Assembly: GCF_000719135.1 (NCBI RefSeq)
Contig: NZ_JOEK01000012.1
Span: forward strand, 310,001 to 374,000
Direction of reading: 5' to 3'
DNA from: Streptomyces avicenniae
GTDB taxonomy: Bacteria > Actinomycetota > Actinomycetes > Streptomycetales > Streptomycetaceae
DNA length: 64,000 nucleotides
The notes under the pieces were generated by a model that saw only the letters and a program-made list of their open reading frames with translations, did no database searches and was not told the DNA's origin. The position numbers and the translations under genes are program-made. Shown one piece after another: positions 38,591 to 46,886 of this stretch. How positions within the stretch are numbered: position 1 is the first letter of the stretch; every line of letters begins with the position of its first letter.

Positions 38591-40390
38591 TCAGGACGTG
38601 TGGAGCGGATTGGCGACGGTGCCGTGCACGGCCGCGTGGGGACGTTCGGCGCGGTCACGGTAGCCGTCGAGGTGGAGCCGGTTGCGGTTGAGGCACAGCC
38701 GGGCGATCCGGGGCGTGAGGAGGTCGAACGTCTCGAATCGGTTCTTCAGCTCGGGGAAGCGCGCCTGGTACGCCAGGATTTCCGCCCGGACGAGTGACCA
38801 GAACTGGCTTTCCGGCACGCCGAGCTGCTCCTCGCACAGCGGCGCCAGGTAGCGGAACACCCCGACGAACAGCCCGGAGTGCAGGAACTGCGTGAGGGCC
38901 GAGGGGGCTTCCCTCAGCAGCACCTCGCGCACGGGCTCCGGCACGTAGTCCAGCTCGGGCAGCGGCACGTCGCCGAGGTTGACGTCGTCCACGAAGTCCT
39001 TCACCGCGAGGCGCACCGGCACGTCCCGCTCGTCGAAGACCACGAGGACGTTCTCCCCGTGCGGCGAGAAGACCGTGCCGTACCGGTAGAGGAAGTGCAG
39101 CAGCGGCGGCAGCAGCGCGTGGAAGAGCCGGCGCAGCCAGGCGCCGCCCGACAGCCCCGAGCGGGCGACGAGTTCCGCCGTGAGCGCCCGCCCGGCCGCG
39201 TCGGTCCACAGGAGCGCGGCCAGTGTACGCGGGCGCTCGCCCGGGGCGAGGAAGGGGCCGATCGGCTCGCGCCAGATGCAGCCGAGCAGTTCGCGGTACT
39301 GGTAGGGGACGGTCGGCAGCCGGTCGTACAGCGGGTGTTCGACGGCGACGGAGGCGGTCTCGCCCAGCAGGATCGGCCGCATCTCCTCGGCGAGGTACGG
39401 GTCGGCGTCGCGGATGCCGTGCACCCAGGCCGTGACGGCGGGCGCGGCGGCGGTCCGGCGGGTCGGCAGGCCGCGGTAGACGAGCGTGTTGAGGATCGAC
39501 AGGGGCAGCTTGACCGTACGGGCGTGGGGGCGGCTGACGTTGAGGAACGTGCGGATCGACTGCTGGGGCAGCCGCAGGTCGCCGTCCGTGGGCAGGGGTA
39601 TCAGCGCGCCGGAGGCGAGCTGCGGCGCGTACAGCGGGGCGATGGTCTCGTCCCACTGCCAGGGGTGCACGGGGAGCCACAGGTAGCTGCCGGGGTCGCG
39701 GCCCTCGTCAGCCACGGCCTGGGCGAACGCGGCGCGCGTGGCGCCGGTCAGCTCGTCGGCGTACAGGCGACCTGGCTCGGCGAGGCCGGGCACGCCCTGG
39801 TAGCGCGCCAGGTCACGGTGGACGGCGAGCCACGGCAGCGGGCCGGGAACGCGCGCCTCGGGTGCCCAGCGCGCCACGTCGGTGGCCGAGAAGCCGACGC
39901 GGCCCTTGCTGGCGACCAGCCAGGGGTGGCCGGTCTGATGGCCTTCGAGGCGTACGTGGTCGAGGCCCGCCAGGGCGGCGGCGGTCGGCGCGTCCGCGGC
40001 CAGCCGCACGTCCGCGGCGAGGGTGGCGGTCAGCTCGCGCAGGAAGTGGCCCGTGGTGTCGCCCGTCATGCCGAGGAGGGTGTCGTGGGCGCGTGCGACG
40101 AACTCCAGCGGATCGGCGCCTGGTCCGAGGGAGTCGGGATCGATACGCCAGTGCCCGTACGCCCCGCGCCGTGCGCGGAAGCGGTAGGTGAGGTCGTCCG
40201 AGACGGGCAGGCGGTACGTTTCTGCGCCCGTCCCGTCGGCCAGCGGCTCGATGATCCCCTCGTACGCGAACTCCGCCAGCGTCTTCGCGAGCAGTGCGCG
40301 CGCGGCACGGCGCCACGGGTCCGCCGCGTCGGGCCGGTCGCCCCGCGCTCCGCTCGGCTCGGGTGGACGGGGGGTCGGGTGCGGTGCCAT
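38591..40390 (-). CDS. IucA/IucC-family siderophore synthetase, type C-like
   Basis: 599 residues. NRPS-independent synthetase that activates a carboxylate with ATP and condenses it with an amine or alcohol. Family motifs: GHPWLVASKGR-like ATP loop near 165, LPVHPWQWDE near 220, and FSPHGENVLV with KDFVDDVNL near 440. The SPHGEN form is what I associate with type C enzymes, which use a monoamide intermediate (IucC, DesD). Last gene of the three-gene cassette, 36 bp after the acyltransferase gene, ATG preceded by GAGGAGGAG. The product is not determinable. Confidence 0.9.
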   Translation of the reverse strand: MAPHPTPRPPEPSGARGDRPDAADPWRRAARALLAKTLAEFAYEGIIEPLADGTGAETYRLPVSDDLTYRFRARRGAYGHWRIDPDSLGPGADPLEFVARAHDTLLGMTGDTTGHFLRELTATLAADVRLAADAPTAAALAGLDHVRLEGHQTGHPWLVASKGRVGFSATDVARWAPEARVPGPLPWLAVHRDLARYQGVPGLAEPGRLYADELTGATRAAFAQAVADEGRDPGSYLWLPVHPWQWDETIAPLYAPQLASGALIPLPTDGDLRLPQQSIRTFLNVSRPHARTVKLPLSILNTLVYRGLPTRRTAAAPAVTAWVHGIRDADPYLAEEMRPILLGETASVAVEHPLYDRLPTVPYQYRELLGCIWREPIGPFLAPGERPRTLAALLWTDAAGRALTAELVARSGLSGGAWLRRLFHALLPPLLHFLYRYGTVFSPHGENVLVVFDERDVPVRLAVKDFVDDVNLGDVPLPELDYVPEPVREVLLREAPSALTQFLHSGLFVGVFRYLAPLCEEQLGVPESQFWSLVRAEILAYQARFPELKNRFETFDLLTPRIARLCLNRNRLHLDGYRDRAERPHAAVHGTVANPLHTS

Positions 40391-40426
40391 ACCGGTTCTC
40401 CTCCTCGGTCGGGGACGGGTGAACGG

Positions 40427-41041
40427 TCAGGGGCGTACGCCGGCGGGCGGCCGGCGTTCCCGGAGCATGAGGGCGGCCCGTTTGCCGGGCAGGGCGATCT
40501 CCCCCGCCGCGCGGAACCCGGCGGCGCGGAAGGCGGCGACGGACGGGGCGTTGCGCACGTCGGGCTCGGCGACGACGCGGGGGCAGCGCGGCCGGTGCCG
40601 CAGGACGAGTCCGGCCGTGGCGCGCAGCAGCAGCGTCCCGAGTCCTCGGCCGCGATGGTTCGCGGGGCCGATGAGCAGGTGCAGCCCGGTGTCGTGCGGG
40701 AGGGCGGGGTAGTGGGCGGCGAGGGGGTCGAGGTCGGCCCGGTAGATCTCCCAGTAGCTCATGGGGACGCCGTCCAGCACGCCGAGGCACGGGACACTGC
40801 CGCCGTCGCCGTCGAGCTGGGCCGCAAGGTGCGCGGCGGTCCGTGCGGCCGGGCCCGCCAGCTCCCAGAACGCGTCCACCACCGGGTCGTTCATCCACGC
40901 CGTGAGCAGCGGCAGGTCGGCCTCGCGGCGGACGGGCACGAGCCGGAACACCCCGGCCGGGGTGACGGCCGGGGCCCAGTGGGCGATGTCGTGCGGCGGC
41001 CGGGGGGCGCCGTCGCCTTCACCTATGGCGGGGAGGGACAC
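40427..41041 (-). CDS. IucB/AlcB-type GNAT acyltransferase of the siderophore cassette
   Basis: 204 residues. It matches the siderophore acetyltransferase subgroup of GNAT: SYWEIYRADLDPLAAHY, TGLHLLIGPANHRGRGLGT (acyl-CoA loop) and EPDVRNAPSVAAFRAAGF. Relatives acetylate N6-hydroxylysine or a similar amine. GTG start with GAAGGAG inside the end of the preceding gene, 10 bp spacing, so translation is coupled. It sits between two IucA/IucC-type synthetases. Confidence 0.9.
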   Translation of the reverse strand: MSLPAIGEGDGAPRPPHDIAHWAPAVTPAGVFRLVPVRREADLPLLTAWMNDPVVDAFWELAGPAARTAAHLAAQLDGDGGSVPCLGVLDGVPMSYWEIYRADLDPLAAHYPALPHDTGLHLLIGPANHRGRGLGTLLLRATAGLVLRHRPRCPRVVAEPDVRNAPSVAAFRAAGFRAAGEIALPGKRAALMLRERRPPAGVRP

Positions 41042-41051
41042 GACGGCTCCT

Positions 41052-43007
41052 TCAGCGGGCGGCGAGGGGGTTGTCCACCGTGACGTAGCGGGACTGCCCG
41101 TCCACGGGACCCTCCAGTTCGTCCAGGCCGTGCAGCCGGGTCAGCAGGTTCGCCTTGCAGCGCAGCGTGCGGGAGCCGAGCAGGTGGGTGACCAGCGGTG
41201 AGACGGTCCCGGCGCGCGCCTCGTCGGTGAGGAAGCGCCGCAGGGCGGCCAGGAGCAGCGACTCGTCCGCCAGCCGCTCGGCGCCCAGGGCCCCGACGAG
41301 CCCGAGGACGTTGTTGATGCCGAGGTAGTACGCGAACCGCTCGTCGGTGACCGCGTCCGTGACGAACGTGTCGGAGCGCTCGCCGAGCCCGGGCAGCCGC
41401 CGCTGGAGGGCGTCGCGGTGCGAGGCGCGGAAGTAGTAGCCCTGGTTGTCGCGGAACCGGCCGCCGACGGGCCAGCCGTCGGCGTCGAGGACGACGAGGG
41501 TGTTCTGCTGGTGCGCCTCCAGCGCGATCCCGGCGTGCGCGTCGAGCCACAGCAGCGGGCTGACGACGGCGCGCAGGTAGCGCAGCAGCCACTCCGTGGC
41601 CACGGCCCGGCGCCCGCGCCCCGTCCGCTCGGCGAGCCCGGCGACGAGGAGCGCGAGCCGGGAGCGCAGCTGCGTCTCGGGGCGGCCGGGCCAGGGCCGG
41701 ACGGCGGTCAGCGCGGCCAGGCACGCCACGTCGTCCCTCGCGCCGAACGGGTTGTGCCGCACGAGCGTGTCGAGCCCCTGGACGGGCCGCCCGTCCGTGT
41801 CGTCCACGGCGAGCCACGCCGGGTCACGCACGATGTCGAAGCCCGCCCCCTCGGGGAAGGCGGCGCGCCACTCCTGGCCGAGACCCGAGCGCAGCAGCCG
41901 GTGGACCTCGACGCCCCGGTGCATCTCCTTCCGCAGGTTCTCGCGGCGGGAGTTGGTGATGCGCAGGGCGAGGGACAGCTTGAGCATCGCCGGGCCGCCC
42001 GGCCGGTGGACGGTCCGCACGGAGGAGGTGGGGTACCAGTGCGGGCCGCCCTCGCCGAGGTCGTGGAGCAGCCCGGCGGACAGCAACGCGGCGACGGCGG
42101 GGCGGTGCACGACCTCGCGCGCCTGCCACGGGTGGAGCGGCAGCGGGACGGCGTCGCCCGGCAGCTCGCCGGTGAAGGCGTCGGCGGCCATCCGCCCTGC
42201 CAGGACGTCGGCGGCGACCGGCGCGCCCCGTTCCGTCCAGGCCGAGTCGCTGGCGAGGACGGACCGGTGCGCCGCGAACCAGTGCAGCCGGAACGAGCCG
42301 CGCAGCTCGGGCGAGCAGCGGCGCGCGTCGTCCCCGGCCAGGCCCTCGCGGCTCTTGGGCGTCGGGTGGAGCGCGTGGCCGAGGAGCATCGACTGCTCGG
42401 CCTCAAGGAAAGGGTCGCCGTGCGCCGCGGGCGCGGGCGCGGCGCGGCGGTCGGCGAGGAAGACGGCGGTGCGGCGTGCCGAGTCGGCGACGCGTCCGAC
42501 CAGGTCGGTGGCCTCCGCGGTCCGCTCGTCGGGGGCGGAGCGCGCCGCCCCTTCGCGGCCGAGGAGTGCCGCCACGGTCACGGCGTCGGCGGGGGCGGCG
42601 CCGGGGGGTGCCGCGTCGAGGGTGGCGGGCCCGAACCGGTGCAGCCCGGTCGCCGACCAGTAGCGGACCGGCACCCGCAGCGCCGTGCCCGAGGCGGCGA
42701 GCGGGAGCCGCAGCACGTCGTCGGCCGGGCGGGCGACGCCCGTCTCGCGGATCCAGCAGCGCAGCAGGTTCTCGACGGCCGCCGCGTCGGCGGCGAGGGC
42801 CGGGTCGGGATGTTCGAGGGGGTCGGCGCCGGTCGGCCAGGGCCGCGGCGCGGCGACCCCGGCCGCCTGGACGCCGCCCGGCCCCGACTGACGGGGCACC
42901 GCGGCCTCCCTGGGCCGGGGCGCCCGGGGATGGACCGGCCCGCGCTCGCGGCCCGGGGCGCCGTCGGGACGGGAGCGAGCGTTCATCCTTGTCACCTTGT
43001 CTGTCAT
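41052..43007 (-). CDS. IucA/IucC-family siderophore synthetase, type A-like
   Basis: 651 residues. Motifs include PLHPWQAREVV (~370) and a C-terminal IALEAHQQNTLVVLDADGW with RDNQGYYF. The EAHQQN form is what I associate with type A enzymes that use citrate (IucA, AcsD). A Pro/Arg-rich unconserved stretch covers about residues 10-50. First gene of the cassette. The start is ambiguous among ATG codons at 43016, 43007 and 42986; I give 43007 (GGAG 9 nt upstream), while 42986 also has AAGG. Divergent from the serine protease. No iron box is visible upstream. Confidence 0.88.
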   Translation of the reverse strand: MTDKVTRMNARSRPDGAPGRERGPVHPRAPRPREAAVPRQSGPGGVQAAGVAAPRPWPTGADPLEHPDPALAADAAAVENLLRCWIRETGVARPADDVLRLPLAASGTALRVPVRYWSATGLHRFGPATLDAAPPGAAPADAVTVAALLGREGAARSAPDERTAEATDLVGRVADSARRTAVFLADRRAAPAPAAHGDPFLEAEQSMLLGHALHPTPKSREGLAGDDARRCSPELRGSFRLHWFAAHRSVLASDSAWTERGAPVAADVLAGRMAADAFTGELPGDAVPLPLHPWQAREVVHRPAVAALLSAGLLHDLGEGGPHWYPTSSVRTVHRPGGPAMLKLSLALRITNSRRENLRKEMHRGVEVHRLLRSGLGQEWRAAFPEGAGFDIVRDPAWLAVDDTDGRPVQGLDTLVRHNPFGARDDVACLAALTAVRPWPGRPETQLRSRLALLVAGLAERTGRGRRAVATEWLLRYLRAVVSPLLWLDAHAGIALEAHQQNTLVVLDADGWPVGGRFRDNQGYYFRASHRDALQRRLPGLGERSDTFVTDAVTDERFAYYLGINNVLGLVGALGAERLADESLLLAALRRFLTDEARAGTVSPLVTHLLGSRTLRCKANLLTRLHGLDELEGPVDGQSRYVTVDNPLAAR

Positions 43008-43255
43008 GCCGGTCATCTCCGCGGGGTTCCCCCGTCCGTACCAACGAGCGTGCGGCCCGCCGAACACGGTCGGCGCGAAGATCGTTCACGGCACCACGCG
43101 GCAACTGGCGTCCCTGCGCCGGGGAACCGGGGACCCGGCTGCGGCCGTCCACATGGGCGACGGCATAGTGGGGGGCGGTCCTGGCCCACGGAGGCCACCG
43201 CGCCGGACGCCGGACGGGCACCACGTCGAAATTGCAACTCAGGGGGAGACGACCC

Positions 43256-44506
43256 ATGTCATCCATACGCAGACGGCCGCGCCGCCGCGCGGCCCTCGTG
43301 GCCACCTCCCTGGCCGCGTGTCTCGCGCTCACCGCCACGGCCTGCGGCGGTGGGAGCGGCGACGGCGGGCTGCCGCAGCCGTCGGACGGCACGTCGGCGG
43401 ATGACGGGGAACCGGGCGCCGGCGGGGGGTCGGACGACCCGGTCCAGGACCTGATCGACAACCTGCCCTTCGACTTCGACATCCAGGCGTGGCTCGACGG
43501 CGGCTGGGAGGACTGGGACAGCGACAACTGGCTCAGGGACATCGGCGAGTTCGTCAACCCGATCATCGAGGACCTGTGGGACCCCGAGCGCATGGGCGAG
43601 GCGCAGGACCCCGACCAGTCCATCGACGAGGGGCAGATCGAGGAGGACCCGACCCCCGAGACCCCCGCGGAGAACGATCCGATGGGTGACCGCGGCATCA
43701 CCGACCCGGAGCCCCTGCCGGTCGAGGCCGAGGCCGTGCCGACGCCGTACACGGAGAACGGCGCGCCGATCGGCAAGGTGTTCTTCGACGGTCCCGAGGG
43801 CCCGCTGGTCTGCTCGGGCACGGTGATCCAGGACCCGGCGCGCCCCGGTCAGTCCAACCTGGTCGCCACCGCGGGCCACTGCGTGCACGCGGGCGCCGGG
43901 GGCGGCTGGTACCGCAACATCTCGTTCGTCCCGGCGTACAACGACGGCGGGCACACCGCCGAGGACGCCTACTCGGGCACCGCGCCCTACGAGGAGATCG
44001 CCCCGTACGGCGCCTACTGGGCCGAGTACGTCTCCACGACGCAGTACTGGATCGACAACGGCACCGACAGCGGGGGCAACGGCGCGCACGGCGACTTCGC
44101 CGTCATGTCCGTCGCGCCGCTTGAGGAGACCGGCCTGTCCCTTGAGGAGACGGTCGGCGCCGCCGTGCCGGTGAACTTCGACGCCCCCGCCGTCTCGGGC
44201 CTCGGCGCCGCCACGCTGTACGGCTTCCCCGCCGCCCCGCCCTACGACGGCGCGGCGATGTACCGCTGCACCGGCGAGCCCGGGCGCCTGTCGCTCGACG
44301 CGACGATGCCCGTCATGTACTGGGTCGGCTGCACGATGACCGGTGGCGCGTCGGGCGGCCCCTGGCTGCGCACCGGTGACGACGGCCAGCCCGAGCTGAT
44401 CTCGGTCAACTCCATCGGCCCGCTGGAGAGCACCTGGCTCGCCGGACCACGGCTCGACGCCGAGGCCCAGGGCGTCCTGGAGCACGTGAGCGCCCAGGCG
44501 GAGTGA
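43256..44506 (+). CDS. Trypsin-like serine protease lipoprotein
   Basis: 416 residues. A basic start and hydrophobic segment end in LTATAC with Cys30 as probable lipidation site (an LAAC at 19-22 is less likely), then a Gly/Ser/Asp linker. An acidic, Trp-containing segment (60-160) precedes the protease. The triad is His208 (ATAGHC), Asp280 (HGDFAV) and Ser366 (GGASGGPW). So it is an exported, membrane-anchored S1-family peptidase, possibly with a propeptide. ATG at 43256 with GGGGGAG 8 nt upstream. Divergent from the siderophore cassette and convergent with panD. Its target is unknown. Confidence 0.9.
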   Translation: MSSIRRRPRRRAALVATSLAACLALTATACGGGSGDGGLPQPSDGTSADDGEPGAGGGSDDPVQDLIDNLPFDFDIQAWLDGGWEDWDSDNWLRDIGEFVNPIIEDLWDPERMGEAQDPDQSIDEGQIEEDPTPETPAENDPMGDRGITDPEPLPVEAEAVPTPYTENGAPIGKVFFDGPEGPLVCSGTVIQDPARPGQSNLVATAGHCVHAGAGGGWYRNISFVPAYNDGGHTAEDAYSGTAPYEEIAPYGAYWAEYVSTTQYWIDNGTDSGGNGAHGDFAVMSVAPLEETGLSLEETVGAAVPVNFDAPAVSGLGAATLYGFPAAPPYDGAAMYRCTGEPGRLSLDATMPVMYWVGCTMTGGASGGPWLRTGDDGQPELISVNSIGPLESTWLAGPRLDAEAQGVLEHVSAQAE

Positions 44507-44525
44507 CCTTCCGCCGCAACGCCTC

Positions 44526-44560
44526 GGAGGCCCGGTACCCGCGAGGGGTACCGGGCCTCC
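44526..44560. terminator. Bidirectional terminator between the protease gene and panD
   Basis: Perfect 15-bp inverted repeat (44526-44540 with 44546-44560, GGAGGCCCGGTACCC arm) and a 5-nt loop, centred between two convergent genes. Confidence 0.85.
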
Positions 44561-44581
44561 GGCGTGTGGACGGGGGGCGGC

Positions 44582-45001
44582 TCAGGCGCGCGGCACGGCG
44601 TACGGGCTGCGCGCGGTCCCGCCGCCCGGCGCGGGCTCGGACGGGTCGTCCCCGAGCCGGACGACGCGGTTCGCCGCGTCCACGTGCACGACCGTGGGCC
44701 GCAGGCGCCGTGCCTCGGCGTCCTCGACCTGCGCGTAGCTGATCAGGATGACGAGGTCGCCCGGCGAGACGAGGTGGGCGGCGGCGCCGTTGATGCCGAT
44801 GACGCCGGAGCCCCGCGCGCCCTCGATGACGTAGGTCTCGAGACGGCTCCCGTTGTCGATGTCCACGATGTGGACCAGCTCGCCCGGCAGCAGGTCGGCG
44901 GCGTCCATCAGATCGGCGTCCACCGTCACCGACCCGACGTAGTGCAGGTCCGACTCGGTCACCGTGGCCCGGTGGATCTTGGACTTGAACATGGTGCGCA
45001 T
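44582..45001 (-). CDS. panD: Aspartate 1-decarboxylase PanD
   Basis: 139 residues. It converts aspartate to beta-alanine for pantothenate and CoA synthesis. The pro-enzyme cleaves itself between Gly23 and Ser24 (HYVGSVT), and Ser24 becomes the pyruvoyl cofactor. [13 protein letters not shown] and INGAAAHLV are family hallmarks. ATG chosen at 45001; 44992 is also possible. The frame extends to 45118 without homology. It lies alone on the minus strand, separated from hflX by a terminator. Confidence 0.95.
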   Translation of the reverse strand: MRTMFKSKIHRATVTESDLHYVGSVTVDADLMDAADLLPGELVHIVDIDNGSRLETYVIEGARGSGVIGINGAAAHLVSPGDLVILISYAQVEDAEARRLRPTVVHVDAANRVVRLGDDPSEPAPGGGTARSPYAVPRA

Positions 45002-45120
45002 CACGAGGCACGTCTCCCGGATCTTCGGTGGGGTCGCGCTCGCCTGGGCGATGCGCGCCTGTCCCTCCATGCTAACCAGCCGCTCACGCGTTCCGGCGGG
45101 GGGCGGCGTCCGGGGCACGC

Positions 45121-45163
45121 GAAGGCCCCGCCGCCACGGGCAAGCCGTGGGGGCGGGGCCTTC
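45121..45163 (-). terminator. Hairpin terminator after hflX
   Basis: 19-bp inverted repeat with one mismatch (45121-45139 and 45145-45163), 5-nt loop, 22 bp after the hflX stop. Confidence 0.8.
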
Positions 45164-45184
45164 GAGGCGCCGTGTCGCTCCTGG

Positions 45185-46666
45185 TCAGCCGCGCGCGGCC
45201 GGGGCGTACGGTTCGAGGAGCGCCGCCAGTTCCTCGTGCACCTGGGCCGTGAGCAGGGTGCCCTCGTCCGTGTGCTCCTCGGACAGGATCTCGCCCTCGG
45301 CGTGCACCCGGGAGACCAGCGCCCCCTGGGTGTACGGGACGAGCGCCCGCAGTTCGACGGCCGGGCGCGGGAGCCGCTCGTCGATGAGGGCGAGCAGGTC
45401 GGCGATGCCGAGGCCGGTGTGCGCGGAGACGGCGATCGCCTCCTTCTCGGCCCGCATCAGCCGCTGGAGCACCAACTCGTCCGCGACGTCCGCCTTGTTG
45501 ACGACGACGACCTCGGGGATGTCGTGCGCCCCGACCTCGCCGATGACCGAGCGGACGGCGGCGAGCTGCTCCTCGGGGACCGGGTGCGAGCCGTCCACGA
45601 CGTGCAGGATCAGGTCGGCGTCACCGACCTCCTCCATCGTGGAGCGGAACGCCTCGACCAGGTCGTGCGGCAGGTGCCGGACGAAACCGACGGTGTCGGT
45701 CAGGGTGTACGCGCGCCCGCCGGGCGTCTCGGCCCTACGGACGGTCGGGTCCAGCGTGGCGAACAGGGCGTTCTCCACGAGCACCCCGGCGCCCGTCAGC
45801 TGGTTGAGCAGCGAGGACTTGCCCGCGTTGGTGTAGCCCGCGATGGCGACGGACGGCACCTTGTTCCGCTTGCGTTCCTGCCGCTTGACGTCACGGCCGG
45901 TGCGCATGTCCGCGATCTCCCGGCGCATCTTCGCCATCTTCTCGCGGATACGGCGCCGGTCGGTCTCGATCTTGGTCTCACCGGGGCCGCGGGTCGCCAT
46001 GCCGCCGCCACCGCTGGACCCGCCGCCGCCCATCTGCCGGGACAGCGACTGACCCCAGCCGCGCAGCCGGGGCAGCATGTACTGCATCTGCGCCAGGGAG
46101 ACCTGCGCCTTGCCCTCACGGGACTTGGCGTGCTGGGCGAAGATGTCGAGGATCAGGGCGGTGCGATCGACCACCTTGACCTTGACGACGTCCTCCAGGT
46201 GGATCAGCTGCCCGGGGCTCAGCTCACCGTCGCACACGACGGTGTCGGCGCCGCTCTCCAGGACGAGGTCCCGCAGTTCGAGCGCCTTGCCCGAGCCGAT
46301 GTAGGTGGCCGGGTCGGGCTTGTCCCGGCGCTGGATCACGCCGTCGAGCACGAGCGCGCCCGCCGTCTCGGCGAGGGCGGCCAGCTCGGCCAGCGAGTTC
46401 TCCGCGTCGCGCGCGGTGCCCGACGTCCAGACGCCGACGAGTACCACGCGCTCCAGGCGCAGCTGCCGGTACTCGACCTCGGTGACGTCCTGCAGTTCGG
46501 TGGAGAGACCGGCGACGCGGCGGAGCGCCGCGCGCTCGTCACGGTCGAGCTGGTCGCCGTCCCGCGCCTCGTTCTCACTCCAGGCGACGTCCTCATCCAT
46601 CAGGGCGTCGGCCCGGCGCTCACTGGTGCGGCGCTGGTGGTCCTGTGGAAGGGAAGAGAAGGTCAA
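45185..46666 (-). CDS. hflX: Ribosome-splitting GTPase HflX
   Basis: 493 residues. The N-terminal nucleotide-binding domain (~50-200) and a Gly-rich linker GGGGSSGGGG (213-222) precede the G domain with G1 GYTNAGKS (277-284), DTVGF and NKADV. It dissociates stalled 70S ribosomes. Start chosen as TTG at 46666, because AAGGA lies 5 nt upstream and homologues start near there; the frame is open to 46933. The gene is followed by a terminator. The relA homologue lies 220 bp upstream on the same strand. Confidence 0.94.
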   Translation of the reverse strand: MTFSSLPQDHQRRTSERRADALMDEDVAWSENEARDGDQLDRDERAALRRVAGLSTELQDVTEVEYRQLRLERVVLVGVWTSGTARDAENSLAELAALAETAGALVLDGVIQRRDKPDPATYIGSGKALELRDLVLESGADTVVCDGELSPGQLIHLEDVVKVKVVDRTALILDIFAQHAKSREGKAQVSLAQMQYMLPRLRGWGQSLSRQMGGGGSSGGGGMATRGPGETKIETDRRRIREKMAKMRREIADMRTGRDVKRQERKRNKVPSVAIAGYTNAGKSSLLNQLTGAGVLVENALFATLDPTVRRAETPGGRAYTLTDTVGFVRHLPHDLVEAFRSTMEEVGDADLILHVVDGSHPVPEEQLAAVRSVIGEVGAHDIPEVVVVNKADVADELVLQRLMRAEKEAIAVSAHTGLGIADLLALIDERLPRPAVELRALVPYTQGALVSRVHAEGEILSEEHTDEGTLLTAQVHEELAALLEPYAPAARG

Positions 46667-46886
46667 TGCGATCCTTAGAGTCGAGGTCCGCCGGTGGGGC
46701 TGGCCGCCGCCGCCGGCTTTCTGCGGGGAGAACGCCGGAAGAGCCCGGAAGATTCCCTTCCGTGCGGGCGTCCCGCCCGGCGGGTTCCCGTGGCGAGGCC
46801 CCGGAAAACCGGTGTCCATGGTCGCACGGGGCCCCCGCGGCGTCACCCCGATAAGCATGCCGCGTCCCGGTGAGGCGGGCGGGGCG

